Below, in pieces: positions 15,899 through 28,401 of a DNA stretch of 64,000 bases. Under the pieces are notes generated by a model. That model was not told the origin of the DNA and did no database searches. It saw only the letters and a list, made by a program, of their open reading frames with translations. Source of the stretch: Prochlorococcus sp. AG-402-A21 (lineage in GTDB: Bacteria; Cyanobacteriota; Cyanobacteriia; PCC-6307; Cyanobiaceae); the NCBI GenBank assembly GCA_003279655.1, contig QCHI01000001.1, forward strand, positions 62,001-126,000. Direction: 5' to 3'. Numbering within the stretch: the first letter of the stretch is position 1; each line of letters opens with the position of its first letter. A program made the translations under genes and the position numbers.

Positions 15899-16279
15899 TC
15901 ACAAATAGCCTGAATCCCACATTGTTCTCATGGCATTAGTAACGTGAGTTGTCACATTTCTAGGCCAATAGACTTCCGCTCCACGAGTTAATAAGCCACT
16001 AGCATTCAAGACCAATTTAAGGTTCCATCCATATTGATCGCCTTTCAAAATTGCCAGCCAAGGGCTACGTTCTAATTCCAGAGTTATATCTTCATCGCCC
16101 ATTAATTGTTCTTTGACTGCTTTGTATTGATCAGACAAATCTATTACTACCTTAACAAGATTTTCCCACTCAGAATTATTAAGCTCTATTGCCCATGTTT
16201 CCCCTCCTATAAGCGTAGAAAAATTATCTCTCGATGCATCTCTAATTATTCTCCAACCAGGGCCTTCTTTTTTGATCAC
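15899..16279 (-). CDS. DUF1818 protein
   Basis: 126 residues. The N-terminal KEGPGWRIIRD and GGETWAIELNNSEW, then LMGDEDITLELERSPWLAILKG and the C-terminal patch with Trp/Arg, match the cyanobacteria-specific DUF1818. Function unknown. Its GTG start follows the rpoZ stop with no gap (TAG then GTG), so it is translationally coupled to the RNA polymerase omega gene. Confidence 0.75.
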   Translation of the reverse strand: MIKKEGPGWRIIRDASRDNFSTLIGGETWAIELNNSEWENLVKVVIDLSDQYKAVKEQLMGDEDITLELERSPWLAILKGDQYGWNLKLVLNASGLLTRGAEVYWPRNVTTHVTNAMRTMWDSGYL

Positions 16280-16513
16280 CTAACCAGGTAAAAGGTCAGG
16301 CTGATCTTGTTCATCGCTTAATTCGATTATTGCTCTTTGCACCGGCTTAACTGTTGATTCCTCTAAAAGTCCATCAAAATCATCAAATCTTCTTTGTTTT
16401 GCTCTAAAGGCTATGCGCACAGTTGTGAGGTAGCGATTAGTGGATTGTCTGACAAGACTCTCGCCTCTTTTTGCTAAATCCTTGGAATTAACTCCCGAAC
16501 CTGACTTAATCAC
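16280..16513 (-). CDS. rpoZ: RNA polymerase omega subunit
   Basis: 77 residues, GTG start. [20 protein letters not shown] followed by [20 protein letters not shown] is the cyanobacterial RpoZ pattern (SNRYxxTVxxAxRAKxRR, then KPVxRAIIEMSDE). Omega promotes assembly of the beta' subunit, which in cyanobacteria is split into RpoC1 and RpoC2. It is first of a two-gene unit with DUF1818. Confidence 0.88.
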   Translation of the reverse strand: MIKSGSGVNSKDLAKRGESLVRQSTNRYLTTVRIAFRAKQRRFDDFDGLLEESTVKPVQRAIIELSDEQDQPDLLPG

Positions 16514-16660
16514 ACTTAATACTTTATTGTTCCTTTATTCTAAGAGAGAATAGCTCATTTACATATTTTTCACCAAATAATAACAGTGGTGTTAGGTTTT
16601 TCTAGACACACTTGATTTTGATTGATTCTTGCTGCAACTAGCAAACATTTACCAAGAAAG

Positions 16661-18286
16661 ATGGAAAAAAATAAAATCGATCAATTCGAAAAAATCAATT
16701 GGTCTGAAACAAATACAAATATTTTTGGAACATTAGCTATTGATTTAGGGAGTTCAACAACAGTAGTTGTTTTTCAAAAAGAGAATGGACAGCCTCCTGA
16801 ACTTTTAGATTTACCTCCAATTAGTAGAACTTCTGGAGAGATTCCAAGCTTAATTTGGAAATCATCAGAAAAAGAAGAATGCTATTTAATTGGGCAGCAA
16901 GTTATAGATTTAAACCTCATTAATGAACAAGAAAATAACTTAAGTCAAGACTTTAAAAGATGGATAGGATCTTCTAAAATTGAACCTATATATCAATCAA
17001 AAATCTCCCCAGAAAAAGCAGGCGAGATTTTAATTCACACTATTTGGGAAAAAGTCTCGGCGAAGGTACAAGTCAAAAGACTTGTATTAACTGCTCCTGT
17101 GGATACATATCGAGAATATAGAACTTGGTTAGTAAATGTATGCAATACCTTACAAGTAAAAGAAATTGCATTGGTTGATGAACCTACGGCTGCTGCAATG
17201 GGCGCAGGAGTGGCACCTGGGTCAACATTACTTGTTTTAGATTTTGGAGGAAGTACAATTGACATGTCAATTGTTGCTTTAGAGGGAGGAGAAGGACAAG
17301 CTTCGCCAATTGCTCAACTTGTCAGATTTGATGGCAATAATTTAGAGGGGAAAAGTACACAAGTTCTTCGTTCTGCAAAAGTTCTTGGGAAATCAGGGCT
17401 TAGGTTAGGGGGGAAAGATATAGACAGATGGATATCTCATCATTTATTACCTGAAGAAACACCAACGAATTCAATCTTGAGCAAGGCCGAGGAACTCAAA
17501 TGTGAATTAAGCAATATAAATCTCAAAGAAACATTGGTTATATCTAAACAAGTAAAAAACAATGAGAATAAAGAAAAGTTTTTAAAGCTTTCTAAAAAAG
17601 GACTTGAAGAATTACTTATAGAAAAAGGACTACTAAAAAGTATTGAAAATCTTTTCATTCAAACAATTAATAGAGCCAAACGAAATTCATTTGAATTAAA
17701 AGATCTTGATAGTGTTGTCTTGGTTGGAGGAGGGTCTCGAATACCTTTAATTAAAAATTTTTTAAGCAATCTCTGCAATGCAACACCTTTTTTGACTCCT
17801 CCACCAATTGAAGCAATTGCATTGGGAGCATTAAATCTTACTCCAGGTGTTCAAGTTAAAGATGTTCTTAATAAGGGGGTAAGCTTAAGATGCTGGAATA
17901 AAAAGAATGAAAAGCACATATGGCATCCTCTTTTTCTAGCAGGTCAAACATGGCCAACATCTAAACCTCTAGAAATAATTTTAGCTGCAAGTATAAATAA
18001 TCAATTAAGTCTAGATTTAAGAATTGGAGAACCTGAAGAAGAAGGATCAAATGAAATTATTTATATTGATGGATTACCCACTTTAACAACAACGGAATCT
18101 AAGGATAAAATCAAGGAGTTAAATAATACTATTATCTCAATTCCTCTAGACCCTCCTGGTGAGATTGGTAAAGATTGTATTAAATTATTTTTTATTATTA
18201 ATGACCATTGTCAACTCGAGGTTGAAGGTATTGATTTACGAACTAATACTAAAATAACAAGTCAAAATCTTGGGGAAATAAGATAG
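16661..18286 (+). CDS. Hsp70-like ATPase, short form
   Basis: 541 residues from ATG at 16661; an earlier TTG at 16622 is less likely. The actin-like ATPase domain has phosphate-1 AIDLGSSTTVVVF, connect-1 VDEPTAAAMGAG, phosphate-2 LDFGGSTIDMSIV and the adenosine motif VVLVGGGSRIPLI. The rest is a diverged beta-rich region with no canonical DnaK substrate-binding domain or EEVD-like tail. Cyanobacteria carry several such Hsp70 relatives besides DnaK. Partner J-protein unknown. It is divergent from rpoZ and convergent with pyrR. Confidence 0.85.
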   Translation: MEKNKIDQFEKINWSETNTNIFGTLAIDLGSSTTVVVFQKENGQPPELLDLPPISRTSGEIPSLIWKSSEKEECYLIGQQVIDLNLINEQENNLSQDFKRWIGSSKIEPIYQSKISPEKAGEILIHTIWEKVSAKVQVKRLVLTAPVDTYREYRTWLVNVCNTLQVKEIALVDEPTAAAMGAGVAPGSTLLVLDFGGSTIDMSIVALEGGEGQASPIAQLVRFDGNNLEGKSTQVLRSAKVLGKSGLRLGGKDIDRWISHHLLPEETPTNSILSKAEELKCELSNINLKETLVISKQVKNNENKEKFLKLSKKGLEELLIEKGLLKSIENLFIQTINRAKRNSFELKDLDSVVLVGGGSRIPLIKNFLSNLCNATPFLTPPPIEAIALGALNLTPGVQVKDVLNKGVSLRCWNKKNEKHIWHPLFLAGQTWPTSKPLEIILAASINNQLSLDLRIGEPEEEGSNEIIYIDGLPTLTTTESKDKIKELNNTIISIPLDPPGEIGKDCIKLFFIINDHCQLEVEGIDLRTNTKITSQNLGEIR

Positions 18287-18308
18287 CTTTTTATATTTTT
18301 CAACATAG

Positions 18309-18863
18309 TCACTTATATTTTTTACATAAAAATATACCTTCTTCTCCATCAACTTCTCTCAATCTTAAATCAATAGTCTCATCTTTACTTGTTGGAACTA
18401 CGCGGCCACAAAAGTCTGGTTGAATTGGAACTTCTCTGTGCCCTCTATCAACCATAGTAAGAAGAGTAACTCTTTTTGCTCGACCCCATGAATGTAAGGC
18501 TTCTAATGCTGCTTTGATAGTTCTCCCGGTATATATAACATCATCAATTAAAACAACCTCTCTATTATCAACAGAGGAGGGTAAATCAGTTACTTGGGTT
18601 ATTCGAGTACCAACTCTCGCAAGATCATCTCTATGAAAAGTAGGGTCTAAACAACCATTCTCAACTGGCTGACCAGATAATTCCTGTAAATATTTTGCCA
18701 ATAATTTAGATAAATAAACTCCTCTAGTTGGTATTCCAACAAGCAATAAAGAACTAATGCTTGGAATCTTTTCCAAAACTTGAGAAGCCAATCTTTTTAT
18801 GGTTCTATCAAGTTCTTTTTGTGAGAGGATTTCTATCTCTTTTTTTATGGATTCATCTAGCAT
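18309..18863 (-). CDS. pyrR: PyrR: uracil phosphoribosyltransferase / pyrimidine regulator homolog
   Basis: 184 residues with the type I phosphoribosyltransferase fold. The PRPP loop is VVLIDDVIYTGRTIKAALEAL, and an N-terminal helix plus LLLVGIPTRGVYLSKLLAKYL matches PyrR. The region RDDLARVGTRITQ corresponds to the RNA-binding face in Bacillus PyrR. No pyrimidine biosynthesis genes are adjacent, so here it may act only as a uracil salvage enzyme (inference). Confidence 0.9.
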   Translation of the reverse strand: MLDESIKKEIEILSQKELDRTIKRLASQVLEKIPSISSLLLVGIPTRGVYLSKLLAKYLQELSGQPVENGCLDPTFHRDDLARVGTRITQVTDLPSSVDNREVVLIDDVIYTGRTIKAALEALHSWGRAKRVTLLTMVDRGHREVPIQPDFCGRVVPTSKDETIDLRLREVDGEEGIFLCKKYK

Positions 18864-18921
18864 ATTTTTAAATCCTAAAAATTTAATTTTTTCTTAGGAA
18901 TAACTGAAATACTTTTTTAAT

Positions 18922-19011
18922 CTAATAGGGAAAAGCTGACCAAACATCAAAGTATTAGCCTGTTTCCCTATTAGGAAGTAATTTAATACGAAAGAAACCC
19001 ACTATTAGGAA
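18922..19011. promoter_or_regulatory. inverted and direct repeats in the pyrR/gpmI divergent promoter region
   Basis: CTAATAGGGAAA (18922-18933) and TTTCCCTATTAG (18963-18974) form a perfect 12-base inverted repeat with a 29-base spacer. CTATTAGGAA recurs in direct orientation at 18968-18977 and 19002-19011. The spacing suggests operator sites for one or both divergent genes. No matching regulator is identified. Confidence 0.45.
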
Positions 19012-19024
19012 ACAATTTCTTTGA

Positions 19025-20650
19025 ATGTCAAGCAGTAACACCGCTGTTTCAACAACTAAACGGAAAGTAGCGCCAGTGGTATTGGCAATACTTGATGGTT
19101 GGGGGCACTCTGAAGAAATTAATCATAATTCTATTAAACAAGCATCTACACCTGTAATGGATGCTTTATGGCATGCATATCCTCATACTCTTATTGAAGC
19201 AAGTGGCGCAGATGTTGGACTACCAGATAATCAAATGGGAAATTCTGAAGTTGGACATCTCACTATCGGAGCAGGAAGAATAATTCAACAAGAATTGGTC
19301 AGGATATCTAATACAGTCAAAGAAAACAAATTAATTAAAAATAAGGCTCTTAATGAATTTTCTAAAACTTTAAAAAAGAAAGGAGGAACTCTTCATATCA
19401 TGGGACTTTGCTCCGACGGAGGTGTCCATAGCCATATCAATCATTTATGCGGGTTAATGCAATGGGCTGCCCAAAAAGAACTGACAAAGGTCTCATTGCA
19501 TCTTTTCACTGATGGAAGAGATACCTCCGCCAAGAGTGCTTCAAAATATATAGAAAAAATAGAAACTACTATCCAATCAACTGGGGTAGGAGAGATTTCT
19601 TCAATTTGCGGAAGATATTGGGCCATGGATCGAGATAATCGATGGGAAAGGACTTTAAAAGCTTATGAACTTCTTACTGATCCAAACTTTGTACTTAGCG
19701 AGCTATCAGCAGCAGAATATTTAAACAAAAGTTATGAAGAGGGAATAACTGATGAGTTCATCGAACCGATTAGACTTTCTTCTTCCTTCTTACAGGATGG
19801 AGATGGGGTAGTTTTTTTTAATTTCAGACCCGACAGAGCTAGACAATTAGTAAAGGCACTTAAGTTAAAAGATTTTGATGGCTTTGATAGAAAACATAAA
19901 ATAGATATTGACTTACTGACTTTTACACAATACGAATCAGGTCTTCCCGTTTCAGTTGCTTTTCCTCCTGAGCCGCTAAATGATTTGTTAGGGCAAGTAG
20001 TGTCCAGTCATGGATTAAATCAATATCGGACAGCTGAAACTGAAAAATATCCACATGTAACGTATTTTTTAAATGGTGGTATTGAAAAACCACTTAAAGG
20101 AGAAGTAAGACACCTTGTACCATCTCCAAGAGTTGCAACATATGATCTACAGCCTGAGATGTCAGCAGATGAGCTAACTGAAAGTTGCATCGAAGCAATT
20201 GAAACTGGAATTTACTCTTTAGTGGTTATTAATTTTGCTAATCCAGATATGGTTGGTCATTCTGGAATAATGAAAGCAGCTATCAAAGCGAATGAAAAAG
20301 TTGATAGCTGTGTTGGGAAATTATTAAATTCAATTGGTAAATTAGGCGGATCACTTCTCATAACAGCCGATCATGGTAATTCTGAAATGATGTTAGGGCC
20401 AGATGGCCAACCATGGACTGCTCATACAACAAATCCTGTTCCAGTTATACTCGTTGAAGGTGAAAAGCGTAAATTAAGGGGATATGGCAATGACATAAAG
20501 CTTAGAGAGTGCGGAGGTGGATTATCTGATTTAGCTCCAACTCTTCTTCACCTATTAAATTTACCAAAACCAAAAGCAATGACTGGTTCGACACTTATAG
20601 AACCAATTAACTTGCCTAGAAAACCAAATCTCATTCCTCAACCCGCATAA
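19025..20650 (+). CDS. gpmI: 2,3-bisphosphoglycerate-independent phosphoglycerate mutase
   Basis: 541 residues. Interconverts 3- and 2-phosphoglycerate with two Mn ions. Metal-site motifs are present: LAILDGWG (Asp), [14 protein letters not shown] with the catalytic Ser, [34 protein letters not shown] and [13 protein letters not shown]. Length is typical. secG follows 12 bases downstream on the same strand, the gpmI-secG order that is common in cyanobacteria. Confidence 0.95.
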   Translation: MSSSNTAVSTTKRKVAPVVLAILDGWGHSEEINHNSIKQASTPVMDALWHAYPHTLIEASGADVGLPDNQMGNSEVGHLTIGAGRIIQQELVRISNTVKENKLIKNKALNEFSKTLKKKGGTLHIMGLCSDGGVHSHINHLCGLMQWAAQKELTKVSLHLFTDGRDTSAKSASKYIEKIETTIQSTGVGEISSICGRYWAMDRDNRWERTLKAYELLTDPNFVLSELSAAEYLNKSYEEGITDEFIEPIRLSSSFLQDGDGVVFFNFRPDRARQLVKALKLKDFDGFDRKHKIDIDLLTFTQYESGLPVSVAFPPEPLNDLLGQVVSSHGLNQYRTAETEKYPHVTYFLNGGIEKPLKGEVRHLVPSPRVATYDLQPEMSADELTESCIEAIETGIYSLVVINFANPDMVGHSGIMKAAIKANEKVDSCVGKLLNSIGKLGGSLLITADHGNSEMMLGPDGQPWTAHTTNPVPVILVEGEKRKLRGYGNDIKLRECGGGLSDLAPTLLHLLNLPKPKAMTGSTLIEPINLPRKPNLIPQPA

Positions 20651-20662
20651 ATAATAAAAAAA

Positions 20663-20893
20663 ATGATCATTCCACTTTTATCTTGGGCATGGGCACTTTC
20701 AGGAGTTTTTCTAATACTACTAGTTCTTCTTCATAGTCCAAAAGGAGATGGAATGGGCGGTCTAGCATCAAGCGGAAGTTCTATGTTCACAAGTGCTAGT
20801 AGCGCAGAATCAACTTTGAATAGAGCGACTTGGGCATGTCTTATCTTATTTCTTACCCTTGCTGTTATTCTTAGCGCAGGATGGTTAAAATAA
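20663..20893 (+). CDS. secG: preprotein translocase subunit SecG
   Basis: 76 residues with two membrane spans (about residues 2-23 and 52-72) joined by the conserved cytoplasmic loop LLHSPKGDGMGGLASSGSSMF. SecG binds SecYE and stimulates protein export. It starts 12 bases after gpmI, so it is probably co-transcribed, and it ends before a strong hairpin shared with the convergent groEL gene. Confidence 0.9.
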   Translation: MIIPLLSWAWALSGVFLILLVLLHSPKGDGMGGLASSGSSMFTSASSAESTLNRATWACLILFLTLAVILSAGWLK

Positions 20894-21010
20894 ATTTTTT
20901 TAGTACCACTTTCATTTTTTTATATCTAAATAAAATATTTTCCACACTAAAATTAAAAGTTTCACATATATTATTTATAAAATTTTTTTGAGATTTAGAT
21001 ATAGTTTCAA

Positions 21011-21053
21011 ACAAAAAGAGAGAGAATGCTTATAGCATTCTCTCTCTTTTTGT
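21011..21053. terminator. bidirectional rho-independent terminator, 20-bp perfect stem
   Basis: The arm 21011-21030 pairs without mismatch with 21034-21053 across a TAT loop. The stem core is AGAGAGAGAATGCT and the ends are A5/T5 runs, so either direction gives a stem followed by a T-run. It lies between convergent secG and groEL and is well placed to serve both. Confidence 0.9.
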
Positions 21054-21075
21054 TAAGTAGATGAAAGGTTAACGA

Positions 21076-22722
<1,647 letters not shown>

Positions 22723-22771
22723 TTAATTTCGAAAAGTTTTTTTGGTTTTAGACTTCAGCAAAAGCTGAGTT

Positions 22772-23083
22772 TTAATTGACGACAGCCAGAATATCTTTCT
22801 CAGAGAGAAGTACATATTCATCGCTGCCAAGCTTGATATCAGTACCTGCGTACTTACTGTAGAGAACCTTGTCTCCAACGCTTACTTCAGGAGATTGACG
22901 TGAACCATCCTCGTTACGTTTTCCAGGACCAACCTGAGCAACTTCACCGACTTGAGGTTTCTCCTTAGCAGTATCGGGAAGCAATATGCCTCCCGCAGTT
23001 TTCTCTTCTGATTCAGAAACTTTTACAAATACACGATCTCCAAGTGGCTTGACAGTGGAGACGCTGAGAGATACAGCTGCCAT
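22772..23083 (-). CDS. groS: co-chaperonin GroES
   Basis: 103 residues. [34 protein letters not shown] contains the mobile loop that docks on GroEL, followed by [16 protein letters not shown] and the closing [11 protein letters not shown]. It is the first gene of the groSL operon; its promoter region carries a K-box-type element. Confidence 0.97.
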
Positions 23084-23201
23084 AAATAGTGCAGTAGCAA
23101 AATAAACAAAAAGCGCTTAGCGCTGACTCGATAAAGAGTATGACTCGTTACCAACGGTATTAATTTATGCATCTAAGTACGCTCTAGACCACATATATTC
23201 T

Positions 23202-23217
23202 GTGCGGTTGACCGAAC
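23202..23217 (-). promoter_or_regulatory. K-box-like heat-shock element upstream of groSL
   Basis: On the minus strand this reads GTTCGGTCAACCGCAC, which fits the K-box consensus GTTCGG-NNAN-CCNNAC that I recall from cyanobacterial groE promoters. It lies about 120 bases upstream of groES. A degenerate CIRCE-like pair, TTAGCGCTG (23117-23125) and GAGTATGAC (23136-23144) with a 10-base spacer, lies closer to the gene but has only 7/9 and 5/9 matches, so HrcA control is doubtful. Confidence 0.6.
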
Positions 23218-23246
23218 ACTAAAAAAAAATGCCTGTGGAGTGGTAG

Positions 23247-24773
<1,527 letters not shown>

Positions 24774-24832
24774 AAATTAGTTTTTTCCTACTCAATCACC
24801 TTCAGTAAACGTTTTTCTAAAATCCCCAAGAA

Positions 24833-25240
24833 ATGTCTTTAACTCTACGAGTTCTTGCTCCTGATCAGAGCGTATTTGACGATACCGCCGATGAAATAAT
24901 ACTTCCAAGCACTACTGGGCTATTGGGAGTATTACCTGGTCACATTTCAATGGTTACTGCTATTGATTTTGGCGTATTAAGGGTTTTTAAAAACGGTAAC
25001 TGGGATTCAATTGCACTAAGTGGGGGTTTCGCAGAAGTGGAATCCAATGAAGTTACAGTTTTAGTAAATAAAGCTGAGATGGGAAAAAATATTGACTCTG
25101 CCAAAGCCGAAGCTGAATTAGAACAAGCGAAAAATCAACTAAGTCAAACTCAGGATAAAGAAAATTCCCCTGAAAAAATCAAAGCTCAAGAAGCATTAAA
25201 CAAAGCTAAAGCTTGGTTTAATGCTTCAAAATCTGACTAA
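24833..25240 (+). CDS. atpC: ATP synthase F1 epsilon subunit
   Basis: 135 residues. N-terminal beta-sandwich: LTLRVLAPDQSVFDDTADEIILPSTTGLLGVLPGHISM, then ALSGGFAEVESNEVTVLVNKAE. The C-terminal helical hairpin is rich in Glu/Ala/Lys. It regulates ATP hydrolysis and couples F1 rotation to the c-ring. Second gene of the atpDC operon. Confidence 0.95.
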   Translation: MSLTLRVLAPDQSVFDDTADEIILPSTTGLLGVLPGHISMVTAIDFGVLRVFKNGNWDSIALSGGFAEVESNEVTVLVNKAEMGKNIDSAKAEAELEQAKNQLSQTQDKENSPEKIKAQEALNKAKAWFNASKSD

Positions 25241-25264
25241 AAGTTTAAAAAACATTTTTTCTAC

Positions 25265-25284
25265 TTGAACAAAATTTTGTTCAA
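25265..25284. terminator. palindromic hairpin between convergent atpC and PSRP-3 genes
   Basis: TTGAACAAAATTTTGTTCAA is a perfect 20-base palindrome, giving about an 8-bp stem with a 4-base loop as RNA, flanked on both sides by T- or A-rich runs. It sits in the 50-base gap between two convergent genes. A bidirectional terminator is the simplest reading, though the stem is AT-rich. Confidence 0.5.
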
Positions 25285-25290
25285 TCATTT

Positions 25291-25809
<519 letters not shown>

Positions 25810-25992
25810 CTAACAAAATACTAACTTAACAGGAACTAGGACCTATTTGAATTAGTAGAGTAGGAATTCAAAAGGTTTTCTACTATTCGATAATGATGGG
25901 TTTATTAAACTAGAAAAATATTTGGGAAAATTCATTCATCATGAGCAATTTAATTAATTAGATTTTTTTAGAAATTTTCTAAAAAAATTAAA

Positions 25993-27312
25993 TCAATTTT
26001 CCAAACCAACCACATTTTTAGTCGCGTTGAGACTCAATACTTCTACAGAATCTTTTGTTACTAAAACATCATCTTCAATACGAATCCCTATACCCTTCCA
26101 TCTTTCATCTATCTCAGGCTGACCGTCTGGTACTGGTAAACGGTCACTGATGTATATACCAGGTTCCACTGTTAAAACCATTCCAGGTTCAAGCTTCAGA
26201 TAATAATCACCAAGTCGATATGCCCCTACATCATGAACGTCTAGACCTAACCAATGTCCAGTTCGATGCATATACAAATGAGAGTAAGCTTGTTGTTCAA
26301 TTATCGAATCCACTTGACCAACTAACAGTCCAATATCAACTAAGCCCTCAACAAGATGCTTCAAGGCAGTCATATGAACATTCTCAGCGTTATCACCTGG
26401 GCGCACGCATTGAATTGCGGCTTCTTGAGCTTTGAGAGTAATTTCATATAAAGCTTTTTGTTCTCCAGAAAATTTTCCATTAGCAGGAAAGGTTCTTGTA
26501 ATGTCGCCATTGTAATAATCATCCAAAGAGCAACCAGCATCTATCAAAACAAGATCTCCATCTCTTATAAGTGAATTATTTGCCGTGTAATGAAGTACAC
26601 ATGCATTGTCTCCAGAAGCGATGATTGAACCATAAGCAGGTCCCCTTGTACCTTTTTCAAGAAAGTATTTTTCTATTTGAGCTTGTAAATCTCTTTCATT
26701 CATCCCTGGGCGAGCAAACTCTCTAACTAATTCATGGCCCTCCGCAGAAATTTTTGATGCAATACGCATCCGTTCTATCTCAAAATCATCCTTGCGAAGT
26801 CTTAGATCATGAAGTATTGGGCAAGGCGCAATCATTGACAATGGAGCAGAGCCACTTCTAGGAAGTTTTTGTAAATGCTCAGACCAAGTTTTCAAAACCA
26901 AAGGCTCCAAATGTGGATATTTCCCTACTCGAAAAGCAATCCCTTCGGCTCCTTTTAAATAATGAGGCAAAAGATTTGGCAATTCATTTAAAGGATGAGA
27001 GATATCAACATCGAAATTATCTAAAACTCCTTTTGTTCCCCACCTAAAGCCTGTCCAAACTTCTGCACCAGACTCTTTGGGTAAGACGAATAGTACATAC
27101 TGTTCTCCCTTAGGTTTATGAGGTAAAAACAAAGCCACTGCATTTGGCTCGTCAAAACCAGTTAAGTACCAAAAATCACTATTTTGACGGAATGGATACT
27201 CACAATCTGCATGATGAGTGACTAATTCTGCCGCTGGGATTACCGCTGCATGAGAACCTAAATGTGACAAAAATATGTCTCTACGGCGACGAAAAATACT
27301 TGAATCAGCCAC
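25993..27312 (-). CDS. pepP: Xaa-Pro aminopeptidase
   Basis: Metallopeptidase of the aminopeptidase P family, removing N-terminal residues that precede proline. The N-terminal domain has FLSHLGSHAAVIPAAE and FWYLTGFDEPNAV; the pita-bread catalytic domain has LVLIDAGCSLDDYYNGDITRTFP with the metal-binding Asp pair, HRTGHWLGLDVHDVG, LTVEPGIY and IGIRIEDDVLVT. I choose GTG at 27312 because AGGAG lies 7 bases before it; a TTG at 27345 would add 11 residues. The result, 439 residues, matches the family length. Confidence 0.93.
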   Translation of the reverse strand: MADSSIFRRRRDIFLSHLGSHAAVIPAAELVTHHADCEYPFRQNSDFWYLTGFDEPNAVALFLPHKPKGEQYVLFVLPKESGAEVWTGFRWGTKGVLDNFDVDISHPLNELPNLLPHYLKGAEGIAFRVGKYPHLEPLVLKTWSEHLQKLPRSGSAPLSMIAPCPILHDLRLRKDDFEIERMRIASKISAEGHELVREFARPGMNERDLQAQIEKYFLEKGTRGPAYGSIIASGDNACVLHYTANNSLIRDGDLVLIDAGCSLDDYYNGDITRTFPANGKFSGEQKALYEITLKAQEAAIQCVRPGDNAENVHMTALKHLVEGLVDIGLLVGQVDSIIEQQAYSHLYMHRTGHWLGLDVHDVGAYRLGDYYLKLEPGMVLTVEPGIYISDRLPVPDGQPEIDERWKGIGIRIEDDVLVTKDSVEVLSLNATKNVVGLEN

Positions 27313-27408
27313 AAAAATACTCCTATTTACTATTAAGGATGGCAAGAGAACTAACTTAGTGGAAAAATAAAAGCAAAAGATCCTTACTCTTTAAAAAATC
27401 TCTAGGGG

Positions 27409-28401
27409 ATGACCCAAGACATTCTGCTCTTAACTGCTCTTGTTGCGGTTGTTTTAATTGGTTCCGCAATGTGCTCAGGAATAGAGGCAGCGCTATTGGC
27501 TGTTAATCCATTACACGTACATGAGCTAGCAAGAAGAAGTCCAAAAGTATTAGGTGCTAGGAGATTAGAAAAATTACGTCACAGACTTGGAAGGACTTTA
27601 ACTGTCGTAACAATTGCTAATAACAGTTTCAATATATTTGGAAGTCTGATGGTTGGTAGCTACGCAAGTTTCATATTCCAAAATCGAATCGGATATCTAA
27701 TGCCAATATTTTCTATTGGTCTAACCATTCTTGTTTTACTTCTTGGAGAAATTGTACCTAAAGCTCTTGGTACAAGACTTGCTTTGCAAATCAGTTTAAC
27801 TAGTGCTCCTATTCTTGATTTCTTAAGTATAATAATGAGACCATTGCTAATATTTTTAGAACGTCTATTGCCAATTATCACCGCAAAGAGTGAGCTAACA
27901 ACAGACGAAGAGGAAATAAGACAGATGGCTAAACTTGGTTCTCAAATTGGTCGAATTGAAGCAGATGAAGCTGCAATGATATCCAAAGTTTTTCAGCTAA
28001 ATGATCTTACGGCTAAAGATCTTATGACTCCGAGAGTTGCTGCCCCTACACTCCCAGGAAGAGTTTCTCTTCAATCTGTCAAATCAAACATATTAGAGAA
28101 TAATTCAACATGGTGGGTAGTATTAGGTGAAGAAGTTGACAAGGTCGTTGGTGTTGCCAACCGTGAAAAGCTATTAACCTCTTTACTTCGAGGAGACTCC
28201 CATCTTACTCCTCACGATCTAAGCGAAAATGTAGAGTTTGTACCCGAAATGATTCGAGTAGACAGATTACTTCTTGGATTTAATGACGACAAAAAAGGAG
28301 TCAGAGTCGTGGTAGATGAATTTGGAGGATTTGTTGGATTAGTTGGAGCGGAAGCAGTCTTAGCAGTATTAGCTGGTTGGTGGGGGAAATCTAAAGCATG
28401 A
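27409..28401 (+). CDS. CNNM/CBS-domain membrane protein (CorC-HlyC-like)
   Basis: 330 residues. The DUF21/CNNM transmembrane domain spans about 1-150, with SAMCSGIEAALLAVNP, VVTIANNSFNIFGSLMVG and LLLGEIVPKALGTRLAL. A cytosolic CBS-pair-like region follows with KDLMTPRVAAPTLPG and VVDEFGGFVGLVGAE. The family includes Mg or cobalt efflux proteins; the old name hemolysin is misleading. Its last bases overlap the start of the GTPase gene by 4 (ATGA). Confidence 0.85.
   Translation: MTQDILLLTALVAVVLIGSAMCSGIEAALLAVNPLHVHELARRSPKVLGARRLEKLRHRLGRTLTVVTIANNSFNIFGSLMVGSYASFIFQNRIGYLMPIFSIGLTILVLLLGEIVPKALGTRLALQISLTSAPILDFLSIIMRPLLIFLERLLPIITAKSELTTDEEEIRQMAKLGSQIGRIEADEAAMISKVFQLNDLTAKDLMTPRVAAPTLPGRVSLQSVKSNILENNSTWWVVLGEEVDKVVGVANREKLLTSLLRGDSHLTPHDLSENVEFVPEMIRVDRLLLGFNDDKKGVRVVVDEFGGFVGLVGAEAVLAVLAGWWGKSKA

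Noticed and set aside
20938-20946. TTTTCCACA downstream of secG as a DnaA box
   Set aside because: Single site without a partner, in AT-rich DNA between convergent genes. Noted only as background for the paired sites at 15785 and 15829.
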